The notes: a model not told the origin generated them from the letters alone. Shown: positions 33,938 through 44,350, counted from the stretch's first letter. The stretch is DNA of 64,000 bases from UBA6059 sp965227155 (GCA_965227155.1 OZ245731.1:1426001-1490000); one strand, 5' to 3'. Made by a program: numbers and translations.

Positions 33938-33976
33938 TTATGAGACAGATTCTAATTTCAAGCTGACTCTTACGTT

Positions 33977-34006
33977 TGTCCTCCGTAGCTTTAGCAAAGG
34001 AGGACA
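33977..34006. repeat. Palindromic repeat TGTCCTCC...GGAGGACA
   Basis: Perfect 8-base arms (33977-33984 and 33999-34006) around GTAGCTTTAGCAAA. Read on the minus strand it gives the pseudo-peptide SSFAKATEDK, which I recall as a common false ORF in many genomes, so it is likely a copy of a widespread palindromic repeat. Confidence 0.6.
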
Positions 34007-34063
34007 CCCCGTCAAACGGATGGCAAAATTAGTGATTCAATGCGATAATCAAATGTATCCTTG

Positions 34064-34456
34064 CTAAAAAAGATCGTGCATCGCCTCTGTAAAATCACCG
34101 CCAATCAGCCACCTACATTGTGCTGTATCACCTTGATAAAAGTACATCCAGGCTTTGAGTAGAGAATCTTTGTGAAAAACTTCTCCGACACTGCGCCGGT
34201 ACTCTCCGGAATCTACTGCCTCATATTCATCTAGCCAACCGAAACTTTTCTGTGATTCATGGAGGCGGTAGAGTTCTCCTTTTACCATATCATTCGTCCC
34301 AGTAGCAGGCACAAGACCGGGATACCAGCTGATCTGATAAAGCCTCCCCCGTGTACTTGCAGGCCCCAATAATGTTATTTCACTACGCAATTTCCTGCCC
34401 ATAGGATGGTCAATGCCCGACAGCAATGTGCCGTATACAAAAAGTAGATCAGTCAT
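34064..34456 (-). CDS. Gamma-glutamylcyclotransferase-family protein
   Basis: A 130-residue small enzyme of the AIG2/GGCT fold. It opens LLFVYGTLLSGID, the family's substrate-binding motif, and has FGWLDEYEAVDSGEYRR, where the second glutamate of LDEYE fits the catalytic position. The reaction would cyclise gamma-glutamyl groups to 5-oxoproline. Its start overlaps the end of the AsmA-like gene by 8 bases, so it is translated from the same message. Confidence 0.87.
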   Translation of the reverse strand: MTDLLFVYGTLLSGIDHPMGRKLRSEITLLGPASTRGRLYQISWYPGLVPATGTNDMVKGELYRLHESQKSFGWLDEYEAVDSGEYRRSVGEVFHKDSLLKAWMYFYQGDTAQCRWLIGGDFTEAMHDLF

Positions 34457-37400
34457 ACACGCCTACACGCTCCTCGAGCATTCTTTCTTCTTTGCGCTCC
34501 ATCTTCAGCCGTTTCAAAGCTTCCTTATTCTTTTTCTTAATGTCCTTTTTATTGCTTTTGGCACCTATGCTGCTCACCACCCCACTTAAAAATGTCTTTG
34601 ACCAATAATTGAATATGGATTTTTGTTTGTCCCGCTCAAAATAGATGTCGCCATTTCTTACGAATAAAAAATTGGGGTTATTAGAATTCACAATAAAGGT
34701 ATTGGCAAAAAAGGACCCAAGTGCAGGCCCCATACCTTTATCGCTTTCTGTTTTCTTGGATACCAATGAAATTTTCAAATCCTCGTAAAAAAACTTCATT
34801 TCGCCCACGGCATACTCATCGTCGGCTTCCAGTTCAAACTCTATCTTTTTGGTATCACCACTACGTACCCTCACAAAGGCCACATGTTCCAGCATAGGAT
34901 TAAGCACAGTTAAGGGGAAGCTTTCTACCTTGCCATCCATAAAGAACTTACCTTTCTCGTCGAGCATGTCTGCATAGGTATTGATATAGACCTGTGCCTG
35001 CCCCATCACCTTTGCAGAAGCATTCAACTCAAGTGTAGAATTCAGTGACAAAGCCTTATCGGTATTTACTACATTTTTTACCTGGCCATGTAGGGCCTCA
35101 AAAGTAATTTCCCCAGGCTCTGATGCGCCTTCAGCAAACTCCTGATACTCTATGAAGCCATCCATAATATTAATGGTATCAATGGTAAGTGGAACATCCA
35201 ACTCCTGTAAGGCAAGGTGAGGTAGCATTTTAAACTGGTCCTCAGGGAAAGGCAAACGCTTGTCCCGGAAAATGAGAAACCTGAATTTCTTGAGGTATAG
35301 CGCATTAACATCTACAGATTGATCAAAAAGTAGCTGACTGATATCCAGCGCGTCCAGATGTAATGTATCGATAAAGCCGTGGATCCAGTCAGTTTGGTGG
35401 CCTATCTGCTCACCTAGCGCATACATCTCTAGCATGGGCTCCAGCTCCATCTTTGAAATGACCAGATCACCCAACCTGCTGTCAAATGCATAGTGGTCTG
35501 CATTGATCCTGTACAGACTATCGGGAAGCAGATAACTAAACCGGTCTCCATCTACATGGATATTGTCAGCAAAGAACAATCCGCGATCTTTGATAAATTT
35601 GGTACTATCCCAGTCAAAATCGGTGAGCAAAATATTCAAGTCGCGAAAACGAAAAGCAGCAGTATCTTCTATAGATGGATCGTAAATATCGATGGCAATA
35701 TTATCCAGGTCAATACTATCCAATACGACGGACGCAAGGCCACCCTTAGGTGGATTGAGTTTTTCAGGCATATCTACCGAGCCATTTTCGTCGCTATCAT
35801 CTTTGTAAAATGAAAGGTGTGGACTAGCAATTTGTAGCTGTTTTGCTGCCACTACTTGTGTTTCGTAGTACTTTTCAACTTCAAACCCTTTCAGGCCTAA
35901 TTCAGCAAGGTGCACAGTGAGTGGTTGCTCACCCTTACCTTCTTTCACTCTTCTGAAAAACAATTCATCAATGCGTAAATCATTCTCCCGCAATGCCCAA
36001 TGCAATGAAGAAACAAACAAGGAATCACTGTCTACCGTATCCGTCAGGGATAGCTTGCGCAACATCAGTTTGTAGTTATCAGCAAAAAATATTTTGGTGC
36101 TATCGGCTTCAGCATTTACAGAAAACCCGTCAATTTGAAGCATAGATCCTGGGATGGAAACCTTTACATTGGGCAGGCCGAGTGATAGACTGCTACTGTC
36201 TACAAAGAGGTGCTGTATATCCACAAAAGTGAATTGATCCAGAATTTTTTCGCGTAAAGCTTCTATGCTTCGGTTCTCCGGGGAAGACCCACTCCCCACA
36301 GCCTGGCTTTGAGCAATTTCCAGTGACCCTTTTTGAAAAATGATGCTATCTGCCTCCAGGATTCTATCAAAAAATATTTCTTCCAGATCTAATCCACGAA
36401 AAGCAATATCCGGTGTTTGGTAAGTAATCTTCTGCTTCGGATTTCTATTGGGCAGCGGCTTGTAAAGGACATTCTGTATATCCAGCAGATTTTGCTGTTG
36501 ATCAATATCGATCCTGTCGATTTCCAGCTGATGGTCCTGCTTCTCCAGCAGCCAGCTTACATTTTCTAATGACAACTGCAGGCTCTGCATATTATGCTGC
36601 CAGTGGTTCTTTTGCACCTGTAGGGAATCCAAAGAGAAGTTTGATACACTGGCATTGGCATTTCCTACATTCAGCAGCAGGCTATCCAATCCTGCAACGC
36701 GTATCCTACCCTCTACGAGCTTAAAATCCTGAATACTCAAATATTTCAGCCAGTCAGGCGTTTGGCCTTCTTGTTTCACACTGCCAGCAGCGTAATTTTC
36801 ATTCTCCACAAGATCTACTGCTGGGCGGTTGATCAACAAATGATCAAACTGAAAATGCTTCTCATCCAGCATATCATCGATTACAATACCTTCAAGAAGA
36901 ATTTCATCTACGGTACCATTGATGAGGTACCTTTTGCTTGCAGGCTGCTCATTAACCGGTTTTATGCGAATGCCATTCAGGAAAATACGGTCGGATTTGG
37001 TGCTGTAATTAAATTCATCCAGCCAGACCATCTGTGTACGGTCTGCTATTTCCACATCAAAATCCCTGAAGGTAAGATCAATATCCCCTGTATAAAAGCT
37101 ATTGGCACCTGTTTTCAGGTTGCTTTTATTTAAATCAAACTGATCAAGTTTGAGGTCAATGTATTCAAAGCCCAATAGCTCCTCCTCATTATTTTTGAAA
37201 TGTAAGCGGCCATTGTTGATATCTACATATTGTATCGCTAGCTGCTCAACTGTGGAAAGCAATTTCCTTGCGGTTGCTTCTGCGGAAAACCCCTGCGATG
37301 ATTCAGACTTTTGCTGGTTATGGGATACGATGCTGAAGTTGGGTGAGGGCAACTGAAAAGTATCAAAAACCAAAAGCCTGTCGCGTGTAATGCTTGTCCA

Positions 37401-38804
37401 ATCAAATCCCTTTAGATTAACTTCTGGCAAATAGGCATTGTAAACTGTTTTTTGTGCGCTATTCATCCCTTCTCGCGGACTCACCCGCACACTATCCAAT
37501 ATTAATGTCTCTTGTATAGACGATAGCTTGAAATCTTTGATGTAAACAGCATGAAGGCTATCGGGCAGATTAAAATTATAGTGATCAAAGCTTAACTCTA
37601 TCTCCTCAAAAAAATTGGTTTTCATTTCACCACGAAAAAAAGAGGTATCTACCCTAAAGTTTTCAAGCTTTATGTCAGCATTTTCAAGCTTGAGCCCACG
37701 GCCTTTTTGGTTTTTAGTCAATTTCAAATCTACAAGACCTTCTTCAACAAGCACTTCACGAATTGCCACCTCATCGAAATACTGAGTGAGAATGGCTCCA
37801 AGGCTGTTGCTGGCTCCACTTTCGGTATTCGGTGATACCCTGTCATCTATACGAACCTGTGGCTGGAAAACACCAATTCTGCCAATTTTTAATCGATTAT
37901 TAAAATAGGCCTCTAAAAAATCTACCGCCTGTAGCTGCAGGCGTGGCACTTCAACATCGTAAATATTGATGCCCTCAGGATTATCAAAAAATGACATCTC
38001 CAAATCGGCTCTGGGCGACACCTTGATACCATCAAACTGTATCAGTTGGGTTTGGGTAGAAAGTATGAGTTTATCAAAGGAAAATTGATGAATACTATCT
38101 GACAGGTAAAGTATCTGTTCATTGATAACCAGCTCAATAGCATCTGTAAAAAACACTTTACGGGCTTCATTGGAGGCTGAATCAATAGAAAAATTTTCCA
38201 CCAGCATATCCAGGTTCGCGATATTCAGGTTAGAGGTATCTTTCTTTTGAGGCTCATTCTGGTAGGAAAATGCTGCATCCTGAATTTGAAAATACTCTAT
38301 CTTAAAAAGCTTCAGGTACTGGCTGATGATGGTGTACAAATCCCCGGCCTCCATAGAAAAAGGCCTTCTGGCATCTGGTTGATTGGTTCGTACCATGGCT
38401 ACTGAAGGATCAATGATCTTCACCGATTCTACTTTGAGCTCCTTATACAGGAATATCTCGTAAAATGTCTCCAGCTTAATGTCTAACCGTGGAATATGGA
38501 TTTCAAAGCTATTGATAGGAATGGGGCCGTCACTCGCGGCCATACCCGCACTGTCCGGGCTAATCACAAAGTTCTCGATGGACAAATCCCTCTTGAGTAG
38601 TCCCAGATTAGCCTTCTCATAGGATATAGTGTAATAATTATTGCTTTCACGCTTGACCAGATCCAGGAGAATCCTACCCGCAAGCTCTGCACCATAGGTT
38701 CTGAGGTGTTCAAGAATGGTAGGTGTAAAAAAGGAAAGGATGATCAGCAACCCAATTATGGCATACCACGGTTTATATCGCCGACCTTTTTTTGTTTCTG
38801 CCAT
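34449..38804 (-). CDS. Giant AsmA-like envelope protein
   Basis: A 1451-residue protein with one N-terminal membrane helix (KPWYAIIGLLIILSFFTPTIL, about 11-31) and a long periplasmic part made of repeated beta-strand units such as IRVDGFSV-, LKLENADIKLENF- and LDLDNIAIDIYDP-type segments, as in AsmA/YhdP/TamB-like bridge proteins that move lipids to the outer membrane. The C-terminus is very basic (KKKNKEALKRLKMER). Its N-terminus opens ETKKGRRYKPW. The AsmA assignment comes from pattern and size; a search would be needed to place the subfamily. It is divergent from the WG-repeat gene. Confidence 0.8.
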   Translation of the reverse strand: MAETKKGRRYKPWYAIIGLLIILSFFTPTILEHLRTYGAELAGRILLDLVKRESNNYYTISYEKANLGLLKRDLSIENFVISPDSAGMAASDGPIPINSFEIHIPRLDIKLETFYEIFLYKELKVESVKIIDPSVAMVRTNQPDARRPFSMEAGDLYTIISQYLKLFKIEYFQIQDAAFSYQNEPQKKDTSNLNIANLDMLVENFSIDSASNEARKVFFTDAIELVINEQILYLSDSIHQFSFDKLILSTQTQLIQFDGIKVSPRADLEMSFFDNPEGINIYDVEVPRLQLQAVDFLEAYFNNRLKIGRIGVFQPQVRIDDRVSPNTESGASNSLGAILTQYFDEVAIREVLVEEGLVDLKLTKNQKGRGLKLENADIKLENFRVDTSFFRGEMKTNFFEEIELSFDHYNFNLPDSLHAVYIKDFKLSSIQETLILDSVRVSPREGMNSAQKTVYNAYLPEVNLKGFDWTSITRDRLLVFDTFQLPSPNFSIVSHNQQKSESSQGFSAEATARKLLSTVEQLAIQYVDINNGRLHFKNNEEELLGFEYIDLKLDQFDLNKSNLKTGANSFYTGDIDLTFRDFDVEIADRTQMVWLDEFNYSTKSDRIFLNGIRIKPVNEQPASKRYLINGTVDEILLEGIVIDDMLDEKHFQFDHLLINRPAVDLVENENYAAGSVKQEGQTPDWLKYLSIQDFKLVEGRIRVAGLDSLLLNVGNANASVSNFSLDSLQVQKNHWQHNMQSLQLSLENVSWLLEKQDHQLEIDRIDIDQQQNLLDIQNVLYKPLPNRNPKQKITYQTPDIAFRGLDLEEIFFDRILEADSIIFQKGSLEIAQSQAVGSGSSPENRSIEALREKILDQFTFVDIQHLFVDSSSLSLGLPNVKVSIPGSMLQIDGFSVNAEADSTKIFFADNYKLMLRKLSLTDTVDSDSLFVSSLHWALRENDLRIDELFFRRVKEGKGEQPLTVHLAELGLKGFEVEKYYETQVVAAKQLQIASPHLSFYKDDSDENGSVDMPEKLNPPKGGLASVVLDSIDLDNIAIDIYDPSIEDTAAFRFRDLNILLTDFDWDSTKFIKDRGLFFADNIHVDGDRFSYLLPDSLYRINADHYAFDSRLGDLVISKMELEPMLEMYALGEQIGHQTDWIHGFIDTLHLDALDISQLLFDQSVDVNALYLKKFRFLIFRDKRLPFPEDQFKMLPHLALQELDVPLTIDTINIMDGFIEYQEFAEGASEPGEITFEALHGQVKNVVNTDKALSLNSTLELNASAKVMGQAQVYINTYADMLDEKGKFFMDGKVESFPLTVLNPMLEHVAFVRVRSGDTKKIEFELEADDEYAVGEMKFFYEDLKISLVSKKTESDKGMGPALGSFFANTFIVNSNNPNFLFVRNGDIYFERDKQKSIFNYWSKTFLSGVVSSIGAKSNKKDIKKKNKEALKRLKMERKEERMLEERVGVYD

Positions 38805-38884
38805 ATCCTATACAAACACTAAAATTAGTAAAAAAGCAAATATTGGTGGTTATAATCTACAGCCTCACTAGTTTTGTTGATCCT

Positions 38885-41527
38885 ATGGTAAGGCCTGCTT
38901 TCCTTTGTTTAATGCTGATGGTGTTTGCTTTTGCATCGCCAAAATACGCCCTGGCTGACCGCAATACCAGGGCTCAAAAAGCGATCCTAGAGGGTGAATT
39001 CACGGAGGCCATTGATCAATTGGATAGGTCTCTTGAAAAAGATACCCTCAACCCGGGGGCTTATTTTTTATATGCCATCCTTTTTGCTACAGACTCCTTC
39101 CCTCAGTACAGCGTGGACTCAGCACATTGGTTCGTGTTAAAGTCACAGGATCAGTTTGACCTGACCAATGAAGACCTGGTGAAGGAAATGAATAGATTAG
39201 AGGTCTCTATTGACAGCCTGAAAAGCCTGAAAGCAAAGATCGATGGTATGGCATATCAGGAAGCTACCGCCAGGCATACCATCGCCGGCTATGAGTATTT
39301 TATGGCAGTGTATCCTAATGCCAGTCAATATCCTGATGCTGTAGCCAACAGAAATGCCATTGCCTTCGAAAAAGCAAAGGCAGAGCACACCTGGCAGGGT
39401 TACGAACAATTTTTTGAAACTTACCCTGAAGCAGTAGAAGTACCGGAGGCAAAAAGCCTGTATGAAAAATTGCTCTTTGAAGATAAAACAGAGGGCAATA
39501 CGCTAGCTGCTTTTCAGACATTTTTAAAGAATTACCCGGAAACTCCTTACCGCGAGCGAACAGAAAAGGCTATTCTGGAAATCGTAACTGCATCCAATAA
39601 TGCATCCGCCTATTTGAGCTTCCTCAAGCAATACCCTGCCACTGTCTGGGCCAGGCAGGCTATGAATGTGCTTTATTATTTACCAAAAAATGACCAGGAA
39701 ATAGCTGAATACGGGTCATTACAGCAACGATACGGCCTTCAGGATTCCTTGGAGCATATCTATAAAAATAGCCGGGAAGCCCTCATAACCATTTATGACA
39801 ATGAAGCCTATGGCTTTATGAATCAGCAGGGCGAGGTAGTCATCAAACCTACTTACTCCAATGTGCCTGACGATTATTTATGCGGCAATATCACTTCAGA
39901 TTATCTGGAAGTACAAACTGCAGGTACCACCCGACTTATTGCCCGCAATGATCACCTCATTTATGAGGGTGCTATCGATTACGCAGAGGAGCTTGGCCTG
40001 GGTCTTATTCTCATCGAAAATGAAGATGGCGTACAGATTATTCATAAATCAGGTTTTAGAATAGCGTTAAATAACCTGGACGATGTATCTCTGCTGGACG
40101 ATACCTTTCTGGTATACGAAGCTGATGGCATCAAACAAATGGCAACATTTTTAGGCAAACCAATGGCCATCTCGGGGTTTGATGATGTAGAGACGCTGGG
40201 TCAGTACTACGTTTTTTATAAAGATGACCGGGTTGCCATCAAAACCAAAAGCCAACTCCTGCCAGCTGCAGATGAACAACAGGTAAATCTGGACTTCAGA
40301 TTTGAAGAGGTAGAGCTTCTTCGCCAGCATTATCTGTTTGCTGCTGTGGGAGATCAGGAAGTGGTATTTGATCAAAATCTCAATGAAGTGGTGCCACTGG
40401 CTGAGCATCAGATTTTCCCAATGGATAATGGCTGGTTAATCAAGCAGCCTTTTGGTTACCGCATCCAGCATGATCAGGATACACCCGAAGAAGCCCGGTT
40501 ATATGACCGGGTGCTCTACAATGAAAACTGGACCGCATTTAAAGAGGCCGATCAATGGAGATTGGCCTCCCTAACAGATGAGCCGGAAATCAAGTCGGCA
40601 TTGGATTCGGTCTATATCCTGTCTGACAACATGGCCTATGCCATTGAAAATGAAGAAGAAAAGGTTTTTTTCCTCAGTGGAAATGAGGTTACTGTTTCGC
40701 AGGGCGATCGGTTTACCATTTTGGGACCCAGAAATAATCATGAGGCACAAGAAAATTATCTTTTGGTAAAAAATGGTACCATTTGTCGGCTGTATACCCC
40801 TACCGGAAAAGAGGTTTTCAAGGCACGTATGGACGACATGAAGTATCTGGTGCCGGGCTTTTTCGAAATAAAGCTAAACAAGCTCAGTGGAGTTATCGAC
40901 ACCAAGGGGCAAATCCCCATCTGGCCCAAGTATGAAGCCATTGCCCCCATCACCGATAGCTTGATCATGGTGCTGGACAAAGGCAATTTTGACGTGTTTG
41001 ACCTTTACAAGGAAAAGCTAATCGCCCGCTATTTTGACCAACGCATTATTCCATACAATGCTGCTTACCTGATCGTTTCGAAAGGAGGTCAAAAAGGCTT
41101 GATTGAAACCAAAACCGGTCGCGAAGTACTGGATACGGATTTTGAAGATATCCAATATTGGACCGATAGCACTGCACTTGTCGCCGAAGGAGATACCTAT
41201 CAAATCATCAATATTGAAACAGAAGATGTGCTTTTTGATGGCATAAGGGAGTACAATTTCGTGCGACAAACTTCCGAGGAATCAATCATAAAATACCTGG
41301 GTGATGATGGCTTTGGTATTTACAGCAGTAAGCATGGTGTAGTGTTGCAGCCCGAGTATAACGATATTGTAAATCTGGGAACACCCGAAAAACCCATCTA
41401 TTTTTCCGAGCAGCACCTACCAAAGGCTTCTTTTTATGTAGTGACCTACACTGATGCTACAGGCAAAGTCATCAGGTCACAGGCTTTCCGCCCAGATGCC
41501 TACGAAAAAATATTCTGTGATCTATGA
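38885..41527 (+). CDS. WG-repeat protein with N-terminal TPR-like part, exported
   Basis: An 880-residue protein started at MVRPAFLC (38885) because it gives a signal peptide ending YALA; the frame is open to 38792, which would overlap the AsmA-like start. Residues to about 300 hold helical repeats (ARHTIAGYEYFMAVYP, HTWQGYEQFFETYP). The rest is WG/beta-strand repeats: AYGFMNQQGEVVIKPTY, LSGVIDTKGQIPIWPKY, KGLIETKTGREVLD, GFGIYSSKHGVVLQPEY. The function is unknown. It converges on the RmlD-like gene with a six-base stop overlap. Confidence 0.85.
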   Translation: MVRPAFLCLMLMVFAFASPKYALADRNTRAQKAILEGEFTEAIDQLDRSLEKDTLNPGAYFLYAILFATDSFPQYSVDSAHWFVLKSQDQFDLTNEDLVKEMNRLEVSIDSLKSLKAKIDGMAYQEATARHTIAGYEYFMAVYPNASQYPDAVANRNAIAFEKAKAEHTWQGYEQFFETYPEAVEVPEAKSLYEKLLFEDKTEGNTLAAFQTFLKNYPETPYRERTEKAILEIVTASNNASAYLSFLKQYPATVWARQAMNVLYYLPKNDQEIAEYGSLQQRYGLQDSLEHIYKNSREALITIYDNEAYGFMNQQGEVVIKPTYSNVPDDYLCGNITSDYLEVQTAGTTRLIARNDHLIYEGAIDYAEELGLGLILIENEDGVQIIHKSGFRIALNNLDDVSLLDDTFLVYEADGIKQMATFLGKPMAISGFDDVETLGQYYVFYKDDRVAIKTKSQLLPAADEQQVNLDFRFEEVELLRQHYLFAAVGDQEVVFDQNLNEVVPLAEHQIFPMDNGWLIKQPFGYRIQHDQDTPEEARLYDRVLYNENWTAFKEADQWRLASLTDEPEIKSALDSVYILSDNMAYAIENEEEKVFFLSGNEVTVSQGDRFTILGPRNNHEAQENYLLVKNGTICRLYTPTGKEVFKARMDDMKYLVPGFFEIKLNKLSGVIDTKGQIPIWPKYEAIAPITDSLIMVLDKGNFDVFDLYKEKLIARYFDQRIIPYNAAYLIVSKGGQKGLIETKTGREVLDTDFEDIQYWTDSTALVAEGDTYQIINIETEDVLFDGIREYNFVRQTSEESIIKYLGDDGFGIYSSKHGVVLQPEYNDIVNLGTPEKPIYFSEQHLPKASFYVVTYTDATGKVIRSQAFRPDAYEKIFCDL

Positions 41528-42436
41528 TTGCCCACGGTCTTTAAGCTGTGTATGAAGCAATGCTATACCTTCCTCAAAGGAATGCGGCTCATAGCCCAAC
41601 ACTTTCCTGGCCTTGTCAATGATAAACCCGGTCTTCGGTGGCCTCTTTGCTTTTTGAGAAAACTTACTGCCATCCGTTTCATTGAGATTTGACTTATCCA
41701 GCTTAAAATAGTTGGCTGTTTTGACGGCCATATCGTAAGGCGATAAAAAGTCTTTTCCTGAAATATTAAAAATACCTTCTGCCTTTTTCGTAGCAATTAA
41801 ATAGCAGCCCACAGCAAGATCCTCAGCTAGTGTTGGTGTGCGCCATTGATCATTAACCACATTGATCTCTTTCCCCTCCTCAAGGCTCTTTTTTACCCAC
41901 AAAATGATGTTAGATCGACTCATATCATGGGCTATGCCGTACACCAAAACCGTTCTGGCTATGGCCCACTGGATGTTGCTTTTGATGAGCAGTTCTTCTG
42001 AGGCTAGTTTGCTTTCTCCATAATAACTCACAGGATTAGCTACAGCATCCTCATCGTAAGGCCCGTCAGCCCCATCAAATATAAAATCGGTGCTGAGGTG
42101 CAATAAAAAGCAGTTGTGCTTTGCACATGAGGCAATTAAATATTCTACCGCATGTACATTCAGCTGCCAGCAGGCCTCCCGCTCATCTTCACATTGATCT
42201 ACGTTAGTCATAGCCGCTGTATGGATGACCACCTGTGGTTTGTACTTATCAAATACGCCTTGTACAGATGCCTCATCAGCCACATCCATGGTAGTGTAGG
42301 TATATTTTTCCTGGTAAAGTGGGTTTCGGTTCTCACCCCTGCCGGTGGCAATCAGTTCATGCTCGCCTCGCTCTACAATAAGTGAGACCAGCTTCTGGCC
42401 CAGCAGCCCGTTTGCACCTGTGACTAATATTTTCAT
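41522..42436 (-). CDS. RmlD-like NAD(P)-dependent sugar reductase
   Basis: A 304-residue extended SDR. TGANGLLGQKLV at 6-17 binds NAD(P); VIHTAAMTNVDQCE near 70 and YYGESK (Y133-K137 region) give the catalytic YxxxK. The sequence matches the dTDP-4-dehydrorhamnose reductase family; other rml genes are not adjacent, so the sugar is uncertain. It is at the start of a set of minus-strand housekeeping genes. Confidence 0.85.
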   Translation of the reverse strand: MKILVTGANGLLGQKLVSLIVERGEHELIATGRGENRNPLYQEKYTYTTMDVADEASVQGVFDKYKPQVVIHTAAMTNVDQCEDEREACWQLNVHAVEYLIASCAKHNCFLLHLSTDFIFDGADGPYDEDAVANPVSYYGESKLASEELLIKSNIQWAIARTVLVYGIAHDMSRSNIILWVKKSLEEGKEINVVNDQWRTPTLAEDLAVGCYLIATKKAEGIFNISGKDFLSPYDMAVKTANYFKLDKSNLNETDGSKFSQKAKRPPKTGFIIDKARKVLGYEPHSFEEGIALLHTQLKDRGQS

Positions 42437-42508
42437 AAGCTCTGTATTGTCAGTTTGAAGATACTGATGTTAAGTTACACAGAATTAGGAGTCACAGAAA
42501 ATACCTAC

Positions 42509-43348
42509 TCAATCCGTCCCAGAATATTGATAGCCATATTTCTCCGTGATGGTAGCTTTAGACACCTCTTCTACTGACACGGTCATGTATATATCTTCGA
42601 TGGGCTTATCAGCTCTGCCGGTTTGTTGTGCGGCGATTTTATCAATGACTTCCATACCCTCTACCACCTTACCAAATACAGTATAGGTATCATCAAGGTG
42701 CGGCGTGCCACCTAGTGTAGTGTATGCTTCTAGCCGTTCCGGGTTGATCTCTTTGGTCACATCCAGCTTGTACTTCTGCACTATAGTATCTCTGTACTGC
42801 ATGCTCAGCTGCTGTATTTCATTGAACCGTTGCTGATTTTGCAGGTCGATATATTGCTGTCTCAGATCCTCATAGCCAGGCTCTGCGAGTAATTTGCTGA
42901 TGCCATTGTTTAATTTCATGAGGTCTGTGGTAAGCATTGCTTCATCATAAACCACCCCCTGCACAATATAAAACTGTGAGCCACTGGAAGCTCGCTTAGG
43001 ATTGATTTGATCCCCCTGCCGGGCAGCCGCAAGGGCTCCCTTATGATGGAAATATTTGGGCACAAACTCAGCCGGTATCGTGTAATCGATCTCATCTGTT
43101 TTATTGGCTTTGGCATTGATATCACCACCCTGAATCATGAAAGATTCTATTACCCGATGAAAAATAGTACTGTCGTATTGTCCACTACGAGCGAGTTTTA
43201 TAAAATTCTCTTTGTGTTGCGGTGTTTCATCATACAATATCGCCTTCATATCACCATATTCGGTCGAAATGGTCACAATATAATCGGTGTTGTCTTCGCA
43301 GCTGGCAAAAACTACAACGGCTAGAATTAGGGTTAAAACTCTTTTCAT
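42509..43348 (-). CDS. Cyclophilin-type peptidyl-prolyl isomerase lipoprotein
   Basis: A 279-residue exported foldase. Signal peptide ends VFASC (lipobox). The cyclophilin core is visible as YGDMKAILYDETP, FHRVIESFMIQGGDI, GSQFYIVQG and YTVFGKVVEGMEVIDKIA. A helical insertion of about 80 residues (LNNGISKLL to QYRDTIVQKYKL) splits the domain, as I recall in other Bacteroidota cyclophilins. It would act in the periplasm or at the surface. Confidence 0.93.
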   Translation of the reverse strand: MKRVLTLILAVVVFASCEDNTDYIVTISTEYGDMKAILYDETPQHKENFIKLARSGQYDSTIFHRVIESFMIQGGDINAKANKTDEIDYTIPAEFVPKYFHHKGALAAARQGDQINPKRASSGSQFYIVQGVVYDEAMLTTDLMKLNNGISKLLAEPGYEDLRQQYIDLQNQQRFNEIQQLSMQYRDTIVQKYKLDVTKEINPERLEAYTTLGGTPHLDDTYTVFGKVVEGMEVIDKIAAQQTGRADKPIEDIYMTVSVEEVSKATITEKYGYQYSGTD

Positions 43349-43399
43349 TACGCTTGATCTTAGGCTATTTTAAAACTATTCAATATTGAGATTAAAAGA

Positions 43400-44329
43400 T
43401 TAATGGTTCATGCTTTTGCGGATGCCTTCCAGAATTGCGGCGCCTCCTTCAGACAATACTTTTTCTCCGAATGCCAAACCCAATGCCTCAGGGTCATCGA
43501 GCTGTCCCTGCATTTGTAATCTTACCATATCCTTACCATCCAGGCTAATGATACCTCCATCCAGCGATATGGTCTCACCCTCCAATCGGGCGTTGGCAAA
43601 TGTTGGTATAGAGCAACCTCCCTGAAGTCTTTTCAAATAGGCGCGTTCTGCCCTAAGGCATACTGCCGAAGCATTATGCTCGAGTAGCGCTTTCAGCTTT
43701 GATTTTTTTTCAGCATCAAGCTCAGTAGCAACCTCAATCGCCACACTCCCTTGACCCACTGGCGGGGTGAATTTTGTGATGTCCAGGTGTTCAGCAATGC
43801 GCTCTTCGTAGGCCATACGTTTTACACCTGCATAGGCCAGAATCATAGCATCACAGTGACCGGCCTCCAACTTTTGCATTCTGGTTTGCAGGTTGCCTCG
43901 CATATCTACTGTCTTGACGTTGGGGCAATAATGTTTTAGCAAGGCAACCCGCCTGGTTGAAGAAGTGCCTACTACAAAATCAGCTTTTTCGGTTAGACGC
44001 AACCCGGGCTTCAGGCTAATAAGCACGTCATTAACCCGCTCTCTTTCGGTAAACGCGATAATCTCAAAGCCCTGGGGCAGCTCGCTCTGCATATCCTTGG
44101 CACTATGTACTGCAATATCGATTGTGCCTTCTGCCAGTTGGGCTTCAATTTCTTCGGTAAAAACGCCCTTACTGCCAATTTTCGCAATGGTCACATCCAG
44201 GATTTTGTCACCTTTCGTATCTATAGGTACAATTTCTGTTTCCAGCCCTCCTGCTTTTAGTCGCTCCTCCACATAATATGCCTGCCACATAGCAAGCTTA
44301 CTTCTTCTGGTACCTATTCTGATTTTCAT
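43400..44329 (-). CDS. hemC: Hydroxymethylbilane synthase (porphobilinogen deaminase)
   Basis: A 309-residue haem-pathway enzyme that polymerises four porphobilinogens. GTRRSKLAMWQ near 6, HSAKDM with the catalytic Asp79, GTSSTRR near 121, DMRGNLQTR near 142 and LQGGCS with C239, the attachment site of the dipyrromethane cofactor. No other hem gene is next to it. holB lies 21 bases upstream. Confidence 0.97.
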   Translation of the reverse strand: MKIRIGTRRSKLAMWQAYYVEERLKAGGLETEIVPIDTKGDKILDVTIAKIGSKGVFTEEIEAQLAEGTIDIAVHSAKDMQSELPQGFEIIAFTERERVNDVLISLKPGLRLTEKADFVVGTSSTRRVALLKHYCPNVKTVDMRGNLQTRMQKLEAGHCDAMILAYAGVKRMAYEERIAEHLDITKFTPPVGQGSVAIEVATELDAEKKSKLKALLEHNASAVCLRAERAYLKRLQGGCSIPTFANARLEGETISLDGGIISLDGKDMVRLQMQGQLDDPEALGLAFGEKVLSEGGAAILEGIRKSMNH

Positions 44330-44350
44330 TACCTCACTTTATCTTAAGTC

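Noticed and set aside
33795..34007. Open frame of 70 codons on the minus strand
   Set aside because: It runs across the tRNA and the SSFAKATEDK palindrome; its translation is a well-known type of false ORF.
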